Of a stretch of DNA of 42,553 bases, positions 1-5,471 are shown one piece after another. The notes under the pieces were generated by a model. It ran no database searches and had not been told where the DNA came from. It saw only the letters and a program-made list of their open reading frames with translations. Position numbers and translations under genes: made by a program. The stretch's first letter is position 1. The number at the start of each line of letters is the position of its first letter. Source of the DNA: a virus; IMG/VR virus record IMGVR_UViG_3300042894_000738, positions 1 through 42,553 of that record; one strand, given 5' to 3'.

Positions 1-38
1 TTTGTGCCTACCGCATCGCTTAAACTGTGTTAAGCCCC
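1..38. repeat. Left copy of 38-nt imperfect terminal direct repeat
   Basis: Positions 1-38 match 42516-42553 at 36 of 38 positions; the two differences are adjacent (AC at 24-25 here, CA in the right copy). The repeat starts in the T-run of the right-end terminator and stops inside a C tract. It may be a real terminal redundancy, or a circular genome whose assembly broke at the homopolymer and was polished imperfectly. Confidence 0.85.
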
Positions 39-50
39 CCCCCCCCCCCC
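35..50. repeat. C16 homopolymer
   Basis: Sixteen consecutive C residues; the complementary strand is a G16 run able to form G-quadruplexes. The window also ends after four C of the equivalent tract, so contig ends and homopolymer coincide. The true length is uncertain. Confidence 0.9.
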
Positions 51-53
51 TGC

Positions 54-160
54 ATACACACACACACGCACACGCACACGTGTTCATTGATCTTTAAGAT
101 CAACGCAGCACACACGCTATACACACACACACACACGCACCGAGCCACACACTGCACACA
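54..160. repeat. CA-rich alternating tracts flanking a palindrome
   Basis: Two alternating C/A stretches (about 54-80 and 108-160) flank a perfect 17-bp palindrome at 87-103 (TTGATCTT, centre T, AAGATCAA). The strand is strongly C/A biased with almost no G, so it is unlikely to code. Such DNA can melt or adopt Z-form. An origin or replication-pausing role is only an inference. Confidence 0.75.
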
Positions 161-293
161 CTGCCCAGGCCACATAAAGCGGCTTATAAGCAGCTAAGTG
201 TATCCACGATAACCCATTGATAAGGCTATCTTATCTGCTGCGACAGTGTGCCGAACACACGGTCCCTGACAGGGTAAAGTGGTATCCACTATG

Positions 294-322
294 TTGACAT
301 AGCGTAACCATTGTGCTACTAT
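294..322 (+). promoter_or_regulatory. Early promoter P1 (sigma70-like)
   Basis: TTGACA at 294-299, a 17-bp spacer, and TACTAT at 317-322 preceded by TGC (extended -10). The predicted start is near 329, about 20 nt upstream of the first ORF. Confidence 0.8.
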
Positions 323-351
323 ACAAATGCTTAGAGAAGGGAGACACAGTA

Positions 352-564
352 ATGCAGATAACACAAAGGTTAATGGATAAGGCACGCGAAGCAGGCTACA
401 CATGCAATGCTAAAGGATTGTATGAGCCTGTGCCTGCTAACATGTGTTTCACACATCCACGTCAGGCAGGAACATTCGTGTTCCGACACAGGTTGATCCT
501 CTCAACCATGCGACTGACACACAATCAAGCAACAGAATTGCTTGATGATACGGTCGATGCTTAG
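352..564 (+). CDS. Small early protein, 70 aa, unknown
   Basis: First gene of the left arm, directly under P1. The start at 352 is chosen because AAGGGAG lies about 9 nt upstream; an in-frame ATG at 313 would lie upstream of the predicted -10 element. The protein is basic in its N-terminal half (KAREAGYTCNAKGLYEP) and ends in an acidic helix-like stretch (TELLDDTVDA). I recognise no domain. Its position suggests a host-takeover role, as is common for first-expressed small phage genes; this is inferred from position only. Its 18-nt leader is almost identical to that of the next gene. Confidence 0.7.
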   Translation: MQITQRLMDKAREAGYTCNAKGLYEPVPANMCFTHPRQAGTFVFRHRLILSTMRLTHNQATELLDDTVDA

Positions 565-590
565 TTAACACAGTGAAGGGAGACATAGTA

Positions 591-773
591 ATGGATATCA
601 TCCACTGTTCACAAGAGGAATGGAATGACTCAGAGTCGATGTTCCTCGACTCTGATACCGCGTTATCATACATTGGACACATCCAACCGCAGTGCTTTCC
701 AAGCATTGGAGCGAAGCAAGCACTGCGTCATATCTACATTGAAGCAGTGTGTCTCGGCTACGTCGAAGAATAA
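591..773 (+). CDS. Small early acidic protein, 60 aa, unknown
   Basis: The start at 591 follows AAGGGAG with the same leader as the gene at 352 (17 of 18 nt identical). The protein is acidic, with two aromatic/cysteine clusters, and resembles no family I know. It sits 26 nt after the first gene and just upstream of promoter P2, so it is probably co-transcribed from P1. The duplicated leader argues for coordinated early translation. Confidence 0.65.
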   Translation: MDIIHCSQEEWNDSESMFLDSDTALSYIGHIQPQCFPSIGAKQALRHIYIEAVCLGYVEE

Positions 774-780
774 CCTACAC

Positions 781-809
781 TTGACTTAACAATGTATCTA
801 TGATACATT
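781..809 (+). promoter_or_regulatory. Early promoter P2 with dyad over -10
   Basis: TTGACT at 781-786, a 17-bp spacer, and TACATT at 804-809 preceded by TGA. A perfect dyad AATGTATC / GATACATT (791-798 and 802-809, 3-nt centre) covers the spacer and -10, a possible operator. Begins TTGACTTAAC like P3 and P4. Confidence 0.6.
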
Positions 810-814
810 ACTCA

Positions 815-841
815 AACAACATCGCAGAAGGTGATGTTGTT
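815..841 (+). promoter_or_regulatory. 5' leader hairpin upstream of gene at 861
   Basis: AACAACATC (815-823) pairs perfectly with GATGTTGTT (833-841) around a 9-nt loop. The predicted P2 start is about 816, so the mRNA would begin with this stem. A 5'-terminal stem commonly stabilises transcripts; here that is inferred. Confidence 0.55.
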
Positions 842-860
842 AACACAGAAAGGGAAGACA

Positions 861-1217
861 ATGGCTATACCATATACGGCGTATGCTCGTGAGACGACTC
901 CGAGTGTGTTTGAATACATCATTTGGATTAGTGGCCTTGTTCAGCCGGCAGAGCGGCGTATCAGTGCCATTACGGCAGTGCGTGTGATTACCAAGAATTG
1001 GGTAGATCACAGCACGCGCTGTGGGACGCATCCCCTGGCGGGATTGCGTGAGGCGAAGGACTTTGTCGAAAGCATCTGTAATGCGATGCTGAAGGGCAGT
1101 GATCCTTCCACCTTTATCATTGCTATGCCAGCGGATGACGAAGAAATCCATGAGGCGTTGATTGCCACCGTCCTCTGTCACCTCCGCGTGCCGTTCACTT
1201 TGGAACGCAAGGTGTAA
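861..1217 (+). CDS. Early protein, 118 aa, unknown, high-expression codon use
   Basis: The start at 861 is chosen for AAAGGGAAG about 6 nt upstream; earlier in-frame starts lie inside the leader hairpin. Codon use differs from most neighbours (GCG, GGC, CTG instead of CTA and TTA) and resembles the capsid and presumed ssDNA-binding genes. The gene has its own promoter (P2), a leader hairpin and an intrinsic terminator, so it is probably a strongly expressed single-gene unit. The protein looks mixed alpha/beta with an acidic loop (MPADDEEIHEAL) near residue 100. No family recognised. Confidence 0.8.
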   Translation: MAIPYTAYARETTPSVFEYIIWISGLVQPAERRISAITAVRVITKNWVDHSTRCGTHPLAGLREAKDFVESICNAMLKGSDPSTFIIAMPADDEEIHEALIATVLCHLRVPFTLERKV

Positions 1218-1237
1218 CACAAGTTAACACAATAACA

Positions 1238-1269
1238 GCCCCGTAGTGGTAACACACTGCGGGGCTTTT
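1238..1269 (+). terminator. Intrinsic terminator after gene at 861
   Basis: GCCCCG (1238-1243) pairs with CGGGGC (1260-1265), extended through a T-G wobble and AGTG/CACT, with a 6-nt loop and TTTT at 1266-1269. It overlaps an in-frame GTG at 1246, which argues against that codon as the start of the next gene. Confidence 0.8.
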
Positions 1270-1284
1270 CGCATGAGGTATGTC

Positions 1285-1563
1285 ATGGCTCGTAAGCCTG
1301 ATGGTAAGATTGTCTATGATGACATAGACGAACGATACTTCAATGAAGACTACGAATATGATGGTGACCCTGATCTTGCTTATCAGACACCATTCGCTGA
1401 TCCTGGCGGACGTTCATCACTCCGCGCTGCGTCGAAGCGTAACCCACGGATACACCCATGTCCTAACTGTGAACGTGAGAACACACTCACGGCTGCTGAC
1501 GTAGCATTGGGCTATCAATGTGACACATGTGCTGATGAAGCAGAGAGGGGAGGACCGTTCTAA
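1285..1563 (+). CDS. Small zinc-ribbon protein, 92 aa
   Basis: The start at 1285 is preferred because GAGGT lies about 5 nt upstream; in-frame starts at 1246 and 1273 lie in or against the terminator. The N-terminal half is very acidic and tyrosine-rich (DDIDERYFNEDYEYDGDPD). The C-terminal half has two CxxC knuckles, CPNC at about residues 59-62 and CDTC at 79-82, typical of a zinc ribbon that could bind nucleic acid or a protein partner. Function unknown. Its stop overlaps the next ATG (TAATG), so translation is probably coupled. Confidence 0.7.
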   Translation: MARKPDGKIVYDDIDERYFNEDYEYDGDPDLAYQTPFADPGGRSSLRAASKRNPRIHPCPNCERENTLTAADVALGYQCDTCADEAERGGPF

Positions 1564-1742
1564 TGTCACAGACATGTTCATGTGACTCTGGCCTACCACG
1601 CCGTGAGCTATACGACGCACGCGGTATCTTCTGCTGCTTCATCTGTGACTCATGTGAGTCTCGGAAGTATGAACACTACCGTGCAGAGATATTTGCCGAC
1701 AGTTACTATGAGACAACGGAGGACATTGAAGATGACTACTGA
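1563..1742 (+). CDS. Cysteine-rich small protein, 59 aa
   Basis: The ATG shares its A with the stop of the previous gene. The protein has six cysteines (C5, C7, C24, C25, C28, C31) in its first half and an acidic, tyrosine-rich tail (DSYYETTEDIEDDY). Small phage proteins of this kind are usually zinc-binding and uncharacterised. It overlaps the next gene by 11 nt. A longer plus-strand frame that crosses it uses another register and is not supported upstream of 1732. Confidence 0.65.
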   Translation: MSQTCSCDSGLPRRELYDARGIFCCFICDSCESRKYEHYRAEIFADSYYETTEDIEDDY

Positions 1743-1986
1743 CACACAGAGCAACAAGCCTCGGCTTATCTGCACCATTGCACGTGAGATACGTGCTGAT
1801 TGGAAGAAGCCCTACTTCGGTGCTGTTCCATACCTGGATGCGATGCGTGATCTGTATTCTATTACAGACAACTACGGTGCTGACTCTGCTAAGAGCATCA
1901 TCATCTACTTCCTATCCAATGCCACTACATGGCGTGGTGAGACGGCGCGTAGAGTGAAGAAGGAATTGAATGAGATGGTGAAGTGA
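1732..1986 (+). CDS. Hypothetical protein, 84 aa
   Basis: The start at 1732 is chosen because GGAGG lies about 9 nt upstream and inside the previous gene; the reading frame extends further upstream but without a ribosome site. The protein is basic and probably helical, with a C-terminal Arg/Lys-rich helix (RRVKKELNEMVK). No domain recognised. Its TGA overlaps the next ATG by one base, continuing the coupled series 1285-2126. Confidence 0.65.
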   Translation: MTTDTQSNKPRLICTIAREIRADWKKPYFGAVPYLDAMRDLYSITDNYGADSAKSIIIYFLSNATTWRGETARRVKKELNEMVK

Positions 1987-2126
1987 TGTGGATAATCTAC
2001 ACACTGAACAAGCGTGGCATCTGGCAAGATGACATGAATGTTAACAACTTCTATGTTGCATTGGATATGCAACAATTCACCGAGTATACACTCGGTGTGG
2101 CATGTGCCATTCGTCAAGGATACTAA
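1986..2126 (+). CDS. Hypothetical small protein, 46 aa
   Basis: Short frame starting at the ATG that overlaps the preceding TGA and ending TAA two bases before the thyX ATG. It begins MWIIYTLNKRGIWQDD. It fills the only gap between two coupled genes, which supports its being real. Function unknown. Confidence 0.5.
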   Translation: MWIIYTLNKRGIWQDDMNVNNFYVALDMQQFTEYTLGVACAIRQGY

Positions 2127-2127
2127 C

Positions 2128-2943
2128 ATGATAACAGCAGATATCATCGCTGACTCAATCAGTGAAGCCGGCAAGCGTATTACTACACTTAGTCTATACT
2201 ATCCACGGTTCATCCATGCAGAGTTCATGGCTCACCGCATGTTCAGTCGTAATGCGTCTAGTTCACGCGCTATTCCAACGGAGAAGCTGATACAGGATAT
2301 CATTGCTAACCCAGTAGAACTTGTCTACTGGGGCAAGAATATGAAAGGTATGCAAGCACAGGAGGAATTGAATAAGTCAGGGAAGGAATGGGCACAGATA
2401 CAATGGAAAGTTGCGCGTAATGAAGCAATCATACGTGCACGTAGGCTCGATGATATTGGAACACACAAACAGATTGTTAACCGTATCATTGAACCTTACT
2501 CACACATCCGTGTGTGCGTCACCGCCACTGAATGGGATAACTTCTTCAAGCTACGCTTGCACCCAGCTGCGCAGCCAGAGATGCAAGCGTTAGCTAAGGC
2601 TATGAAGGATGCAATGGATGCGTCAGAGCCGAGGCTACTTACGCCAGGACAGTGGCATCTGCCTTACGTCAGTGACGAAGAACAAGCAGAGTATGGTGTA
2701 ACCATCTCTAAGACGCTAAGCGTAGCACGATGTGCTCGTGTATCCTATCGTCTACATGACGGGACACCTACACATATGCAAGCAGATGAAGAACTGTATA
2801 AGAGGCTGCTTGTTGAACAACACATGTCACCATTTGAGCATCAGGCTACGCCATTCCATCATGGAATAACACGCGCCAACAACTTCTATGGTTGGGAACA
2901 ACTACGTAAACAGATTGAGTATGCACAACCTGACTTGACTTAA
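2128..2943 (+). CDS. thyX: Flavin-dependent thymidylate synthase ThyX
   Basis: ThyX converts dUMP to dTMP using methylene-tetrahydrofolate, FAD and NADPH, supplying thymidine for phage DNA synthesis. The signature motif is present at residues 36-47 as HRMFSRNASSSR followed by AIP, matching the RHRxxSxNxxSxR pattern except that the first Arg is Ala. A second conserved-looking region near residues 235-260 (MSPFEHQATPF) is typical of the family C-terminus. At 271 aa it is somewhat longer than the usual 220-250. The ATG at 2128 is chosen because the N-terminus then starts with the expected beta strand; the frame is open upstream to 2038 but overlaps the 46-aa gene. Confidence 0.93.
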   Translation: MITADIIADSISEAGKRITTLSLYYPRFIHAEFMAHRMFSRNASSSRAIPTEKLIQDIIANPVELVYWGKNMKGMQAQEELNKSGKEWAQIQWKVARNEAIIRARRLDDIGTHKQIVNRIIEPYSHIRVCVTATEWDNFFKLRLHPAAQPEMQALAKAMKDAMDASEPRLLTPGQWHLPYVSDEEQAEYGVTISKTLSVARCARVSYRLHDGTPTHMQADEELYKRLLVEQHMSPFEHQATPFHHGITRANNFYGWEQLRKQIEYAQPDLT

Positions 2944-2963
2944 CAGTAACACTCTGCTATACT
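2935..2963 (+). promoter_or_regulatory. Early promoter P3
   Basis: TTGACT at 2935-2940 (overlapping the end of thyX), a 17-bp spacer, and TATACT at 2958-2963 preceded by TGC. A small dyad CTATA-CTA-TATAG (2957-2969) covers -10 and the start region. The start is near 2970, followed by GGAGGAAGGG and the next gene. Confidence 0.78.
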
Positions 2964-2986
2964 ATATAGACAATGGAGGAAGGGAC

Positions 2987-3250
2987 ATGCCAAGCAACAC
3001 ATTGTTTGTTAAACGACACTACGATTACCTCGGAGCATGGTGGAAGACAGAGCCGTTGCACCGTCCTGCTGTCCGCGTAGCCTTGCTACGCTTTACAGTA
3101 GAACTGCGAAGGACACAGAGTAACTTCCATGCTACACGCTTTCTGCAAGCGTGTGGTTACACACGTGGAGTAGCTGAACAGATGGCAGCACAAGTCGATG
3201 ACGCCTATAATCAGGCTAACCATCCAATCAACCAAGTTGTTGACGACTAA
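2987..3250 (+). CDS. Hypothetical protein, 87 aa
   Basis: First gene under P3, with a strong GGAGGAAGG ribosome site about 6 nt before the ATG. The protein is basic in the middle (RVALLRFTVELRRTQSNFHATRFLQACGYTRG), looks mostly helical and ends in VVDD. It could be a small DNA- or protein-binding factor, but I recognise no family. The end overlaps the frame of the next small gene. Confidence 0.7.
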   Translation: MPSNTLFVKRHYDYLGAWWKTEPLHRPAVRVALLRFTVELRRTQSNFHATRFLQACGYTRGVAEQMAAQVDDAYNQANHPINQVVDD

Positions 3251-3395
3251 ACGCGTTGACAACGGTTGGTTAGTGTGGATAGCAGGCTCACCAGAGACTG
3301 CGTATCACACATACATACACCTCTATGATACTGGCGACATAGAACGTGTGACTGAAGGGCCAGATACAATCGACGTTGTTAAACTACAACAGTAA
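3198..3395 (+). CDS. Hypothetical protein, up to 65 aa, start uncertain
   Basis: The frame is open from ATG 3198, but the first 52 nt lie inside the previous gene and no ribosome site precedes that ATG. TTG codons at 3237 and 3240 are alternative starts, giving about 50 residues. The part beyond the overlap (GWLVWIAGSPETAYHTYIHLYDTGDIERVTE) looks like a small beta-rich domain with protein-like composition, so it is probably real. Function unknown. Confidence 0.5.
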   Translation: MTPIIRLTIQSTKLLTTKRVDNGWLVWIAGSPETAYHTYIHLYDTGDIERVTEGPDTIDVVKLQQ

Positions 3396-3406
3396 AGGGT
3401 AATACA

Positions 3407-3754
3407 ATGGACAAGCATCTCATGTTTGAACACATGCTCCGTGAGCATGTGAACACGCAGTACGATCGTTGCCGCCAAGTCCTGGCTGACAACGGAATAG
3501 GTGAATACTCACAGGATGTGGACCTCAGCTACTGTGGCAGCGATGGTGGATCGTGGACGGCACACAAGTATCTAGCTAAAGGTAGCATCACCTTCAAGGC
3601 TGCTGAGCTTGAAGCTGCTGTCGATGGGTGGATCATGATGTATGAAGCACAGAACCGGACTAAGGTTCTGCGTAGCATGATTGCTGGTCCGCAGGCATCC
3701 ATTGTCAATAGTCCGTCGAAGTCGGACACTGACGGTGACAACATCCCCTTCTAA
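3407..3754 (+). CDS. 115-aa protein with SSB-like C-terminal tip
   Basis: Preceded by AAAGGG. The striking feature is the C-terminus, SDTDGDNIPF, close to the acidic DDDIPF tip with which bacterial single-stranded DNA-binding proteins recruit partners. The N-terminal 90 residues (helical MLREHVNTQYDRCRQVLADNG, then CGSDGGSWTAHKYLAKGSITFKAAELEAAV) do not look like a canonical OB fold to me. It could be a divergent SSB, or a protein that uses an SSB-like tip to capture host repair/replication factors. Gene order does not decide, since another likely ssDNA-binding protein lies at 9198. Confidence 0.75.
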   Translation: MDKHLMFEHMLREHVNTQYDRCRQVLADNGIGEYSQDVDLSYCGSDGGSWTAHKYLAKGSITFKAAELEAAVDGWIMMYEAQNRTKVLRSMIAGPQASIVNSPSKSDTDGDNIPF

Positions 3755-3761
3755 CTACAAT

Positions 3762-3791
3762 GTAGCCATGTAACACATGGCTACTCTTTCT
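3762..3791 (+). terminator. Terminator-like hairpin immediately before tRNA
   Basis: GTAGCCATGT (3762-3771) pairs perfectly with ACATGGCTAC (3775-3784) around AAC, followed by TCTTTCT running into the first bases of the tRNA. It may be a terminator for 3407-3754 or a processing hairpin for tRNA maturation. The broken T-run makes full termination uncertain. Confidence 0.55.
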
Positions 3792-3873
3792 GCGCGTGGC
3801 GGAATGGTAGACGCAGTAGACTTAAAATCTACAGTCGTGAGACGTGGGAGTTCGAGTCTCCCCGCGCAGACCA
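3790..3873 (+). tRNA. tRNA-Leu (anticodon UAA)
   Basis: All arms can be drawn: acceptor CTGCGCG (3790-3796) with CGCGCAG (3863-3869), discriminator A and encoded CCA (3871-3873); D stem GCG/CGC; anticodon stem GTAGA/TCTAC with loop CTTAAAA (anticodon TAA at 3823-3825); a long variable arm with GTC/GAC, as expected for Leu; T arm GGGAG/CTCCC with TTCGAGT. It would read UUA, a codon used freely in the phage AT-leaning genes and often rare in GC-rich hosts. No integrase is present, so an attachment-site role is not supported. Confidence 0.95.
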
Positions 3874-3891
3874 CTGATGAAGGATAAGACA

Positions 3892-4314
3892 ATGAACCAT
3901 GCTGAATGCCAAGTATCCATTGATAAGCTAATCAATGGTATCGGTTCCAAGTGCGGACCGAAGCTGCTCAAAGCCAATGATCCACTCGATGCTGCTGCAC
4001 AAGAGTATGCTATCGCAAAGATGGCGGCTGATAGTGCAGAGGATCGTGCTAAGATCGCACGTGAGAAGCTGCTCACAGAGCTAGCATCTGTCATGCCTGA
4101 TATTAAAGGCAAGCATCTGCTACATGATAGCACTGTTACCAATGTAGTAGTGCAGAATGTAGCTAACCCTTCACGTATCGTTGAAGCTAAAGTGCTTAAC
4201 CTACTTGTTACCAAGTTCGGTTGCTCACTGACAGAGGCAGCGGCTATTATTGAGAAGGAGTGTAAGTCAGAAAGTGCTGGCTTCCAGCACAGGCTTAGTG
4301 TATTGTTGAAGTAG
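3892..4314 (+). CDS. Hypothetical protein, 140 aa
   Basis: The start at 3892 is chosen because AAGGA lies 8 nt upstream; the frame is open into the tRNA but cannot code there. The protein is largely helical: KANDPLDAAAQEYAIAKMAADSAEDRAKIAREKLL suggests a coiled coil around residues 25-65, followed by a small mixed domain and a second helical region with two Cys. The composition resembles small phage DNA-associated or regulatory proteins, but no family is recognised. It is followed by the structured intergenic RNA at 4330-4433. Confidence 0.75.
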   Translation: MNHAECQVSIDKLINGIGSKCGPKLLKANDPLDAAAQEYAIAKMAADSAEDRAKIAREKLLTELASVMPDIKGKHLLHDSTVTNVVVQNVANPSRIVEAKVLNLLVTKFGCSLTEAAAIIEKECKSESAGFQHRLSVLLK

Positions 4315-4329
4315 CAACAGGACAGAATG

Positions 4330-4433
4330 ACCGACGGGGTTTCCCCTTCGCCTGACCACCTATGCTCCATTGCTGCAAACAATGTAGAGCAACGCTACAC
4401 TGAGTGGTAACGTCGGTAAGGTGTAGCACCTTA
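4330..4433 (+). ncRNA. Candidate structured RNA / leader element
   Basis: This 135-nt gap without an ORF folds convincingly by eye. A closing stem ACCGACG (4330-4336) / CGTCGGT (4411-4417) encloses a small GGG-TTT-CCC hairpin (4337-4345) and a second stem ACCAC (4355-4359) / GTGGT (4404-4408). Inside that lies GCTCCATTG (4364-4372) with CAATG (4380-4384), a TA bulge and GAGC (4387-4390). An alternative stem TGTAG (4383-4387) / CTACA (4395-4399) excludes the inner one, so a switch is conceivable. A further hairpin AAGGTG-TAG-CACCTT lies at 4418-4432, just before the ribosome site of the next gene. It could be a leader regulator or a small RNA. Confidence 0.5.
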
Positions 4434-4449
4434 TATGAAGGAAGCATGG

Positions 4450-4623
4450 ATGAAACTGTATCTGCTATTCCAAGGACACCACGGTGATGCCAATGGTGGA
4501 TGGAAGGACTTTGTGTTATCGTTTGATAGCATCAAAGATAGTGAGATAGTTGCACAACGCCTTGGTGGATGGCGGCACATCATTCATAGTGAGAGCGGTA
4601 TCATTGTTAAGGAGAGTGCGTAA
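4450..4623 (+). CDS. Hypothetical protein, 57 aa
   Basis: The start at 4450 is preferred to ATG 4435 because GAAGGAAG lies just upstream of it. The protein has a predicted beta-alpha-beta character (MKLYLLFQGHHGD, a central helix, WRHIIHSESGIIVKE) without cysteines. No family recognised. It lies directly after the structured RNA, so it is the most likely target if that RNA is a cis-acting leader. Confidence 0.6.
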   Translation: MKLYLLFQGHHGDANGGWKDFVLSFDSIKDSEIVAQRLGGWRHIIHSESGIIVKESA

Positions 4624-4624
4624 C

Positions 4625-4816
4625 ATGGATAAGAAACAATGCAGTAGCTGCCATTGGTGGCTGCGTGATAATGGTGCATCACCTGCCCATTGGGGCGCAT
4701 GTACATGGGGACAGCATCATCTTCCACAATTTTACGTCGATACTGACGCAGGGATGCGTGAGAATGATGGTGACTCATGTGCTACATGGCGTGCCGTTGG
4801 TAAGGAGGCAACGTAA
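4625..4816 (+). CDS. Small Cys/Trp-rich protein, 63 aa
   Basis: Begins 2 nt after the previous stop. The N-terminus has CSSC (C6, C9), with further C26 and C52 and six Trp residues, a pattern typical of small phage zinc-binding proteins. The longer upstream frame (from 4550) overlaps the previous gene without a ribosome site and was rejected. Its stop codon overlaps the next ATG. Function unknown. Confidence 0.65.
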   Translation: MDKKQCSSCHWWLRDNGASPAHWGACTWGQHHLPQFYVDTDAGMRENDGDSCATWRAVGKEAT

Positions 4817-4962
4817 TGTCCTCTGACTACACTGTATCATCCAAGATGGATGAACTCGATCTATGCAAACTCATTGCATCTGAGTTAGTAGAAGGTCCAC
4901 ATACTGTAGAGGAAATCTATGGTATGCTTATCCTTATTCTACGATTGAAAGACAAACGCTAA
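4816..4962 (+). CDS. Hypothetical protein, 48 aa
   Basis: Short frame coupled on both sides: its ATG overlaps the preceding TAA and its own TAA overlaps the ATG of the MazG-like gene. An acidic N-terminal half is followed by a hydrophobic C-terminus (YGMLILILRLKDKR), possibly an amphipathic helix. No family recognised. Confidence 0.55.
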   Translation: MSSDYTVSSKMDELDLCKLIASELVEGPHTVEEIYGMLILILRLKDKR

Positions 4963-5375
4963 TGCACAAAGACGAAGCTATGGACATTGCACATCGTGTG
5001 TCAGACATGACACTCGATGATCTTATCACAGCGTATGGTAAGTTCCATGCGGAGGTAGAGAATACACCTAATCACTTTCCCAAAGTGTTAGATGACTCGC
5101 TCGTGCGCAGTGAAGGCAAGTCTCACAACTGGCAACGTGGTCTACACGCTGCCATTGGTCTATCCACTGAAGCAGCAGAGATACTCGATGCACACAAGAA
5201 AGAACTCTACGGTAAACAGCGTAAGCTGTCACCAGCTAACATGCGTGAAGAATGTGGTGACACATACTTCTACCTCCATCTACTGATGGATGCGTACGGC
5301 TTCACGCTACGTGATATCATCGCTGACAACGTTATCAAGCTAGCTAACAGATACATTGAGAAGTTCGATGTATGA
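4962..5375 (+). CDS. MazG-like nucleotide pyrophosphohydrolase
   Basis: MazG-type all-alpha NTP pyrophosphatases hydrolyse (d)NTPs to monophosphates and pyrophosphate, or lower ppGpp. The metal-binding ExxE...ExxD signature is visible as E70-x-x-E73 (LSTEAAEIL) and E97-x-x-D100 (MREECGDTYFYL), followed by the usual helix LLMDAYGFTLRDII and a C-terminal NxxKLxxRY element. 137 aa fits a single-domain phage MazG. It sits in the early region after small coupled genes; a role in adjusting the nucleotide pool is likely, with ThyX and the dNMP kinase as partners. Substrate unknown. Confidence 0.85.
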   Translation: MHKDEAMDIAHRVSDMTLDDLITAYGKFHAEVENTPNHFPKVLDDSLVRSEGKSHNWQRGLHAAIGLSTEAAEILDAHKKELYGKQRKLSPANMREECGDTYFYLHLLMDAYGFTLRDIIADNVIKLANRYIEKFDV

Positions 5376-5454
5376 CTCGTTAGTCACAATGATAACTGCC
5401 ATTGGCATTGTCATTGTCACATACGGTGTGTTGATACTCTACATCATGTGGTAG
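5368..5454 (+). CDS. Putative 28-aa single-span membrane peptide
   Basis: Overlaps the 3' end of the MazG-like gene by 8 nt. The residues ITAIGIVIVTYGVLILYIMW form one unbroken hydrophobic helix after a short polar N-terminus (MYDSLVTM). Only a weak GAGAAG ribosome site precedes it. Tiny single-span phage proteins can act in lysis, superinfection exclusion or membrane takeover; none of these can be chosen from sequence. It may also be chance. Confidence 0.4.
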   Translation: MYDSLVTMITAIGIVIVTYGVLILYIMW

Positions 5455-5471
5455 TACAGGAGGAAACGTCC

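Larger units (their letters stand above)
1..351. other. Gene-free left end
   Basis: I see no credible gene here. The stretch holds the terminal repeat, C16 tract, CA repeats and 17-bp palindrome described separately. From about 180 to 290 there is unremarkable sequence, followed by promoter P1 and the leader of the first gene. Confidence 0.7.

Noticed and set aside
54-160. CRISPR-like or gene-like reading of the CA repeats
   Set aside because: Simple alternating CA without spacer-repeat order; minus-strand ORF at 194-403 is a by-product of low-complexity DNA and lacks a ribosome site.
1246-1284. GTG 1246 or ATG 1273 as start of the zinc-ribbon gene
   Set aside because: Both lie in or directly against the terminator stem/T-run; ATG 1285 has GAGGT at good spacing.
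3790-3873. tRNA gene as an attachment site of a temperate phage
   Set aside because: No integrase, excisionase or repressor gene in the window, and no second copy of the tRNA 3' end.
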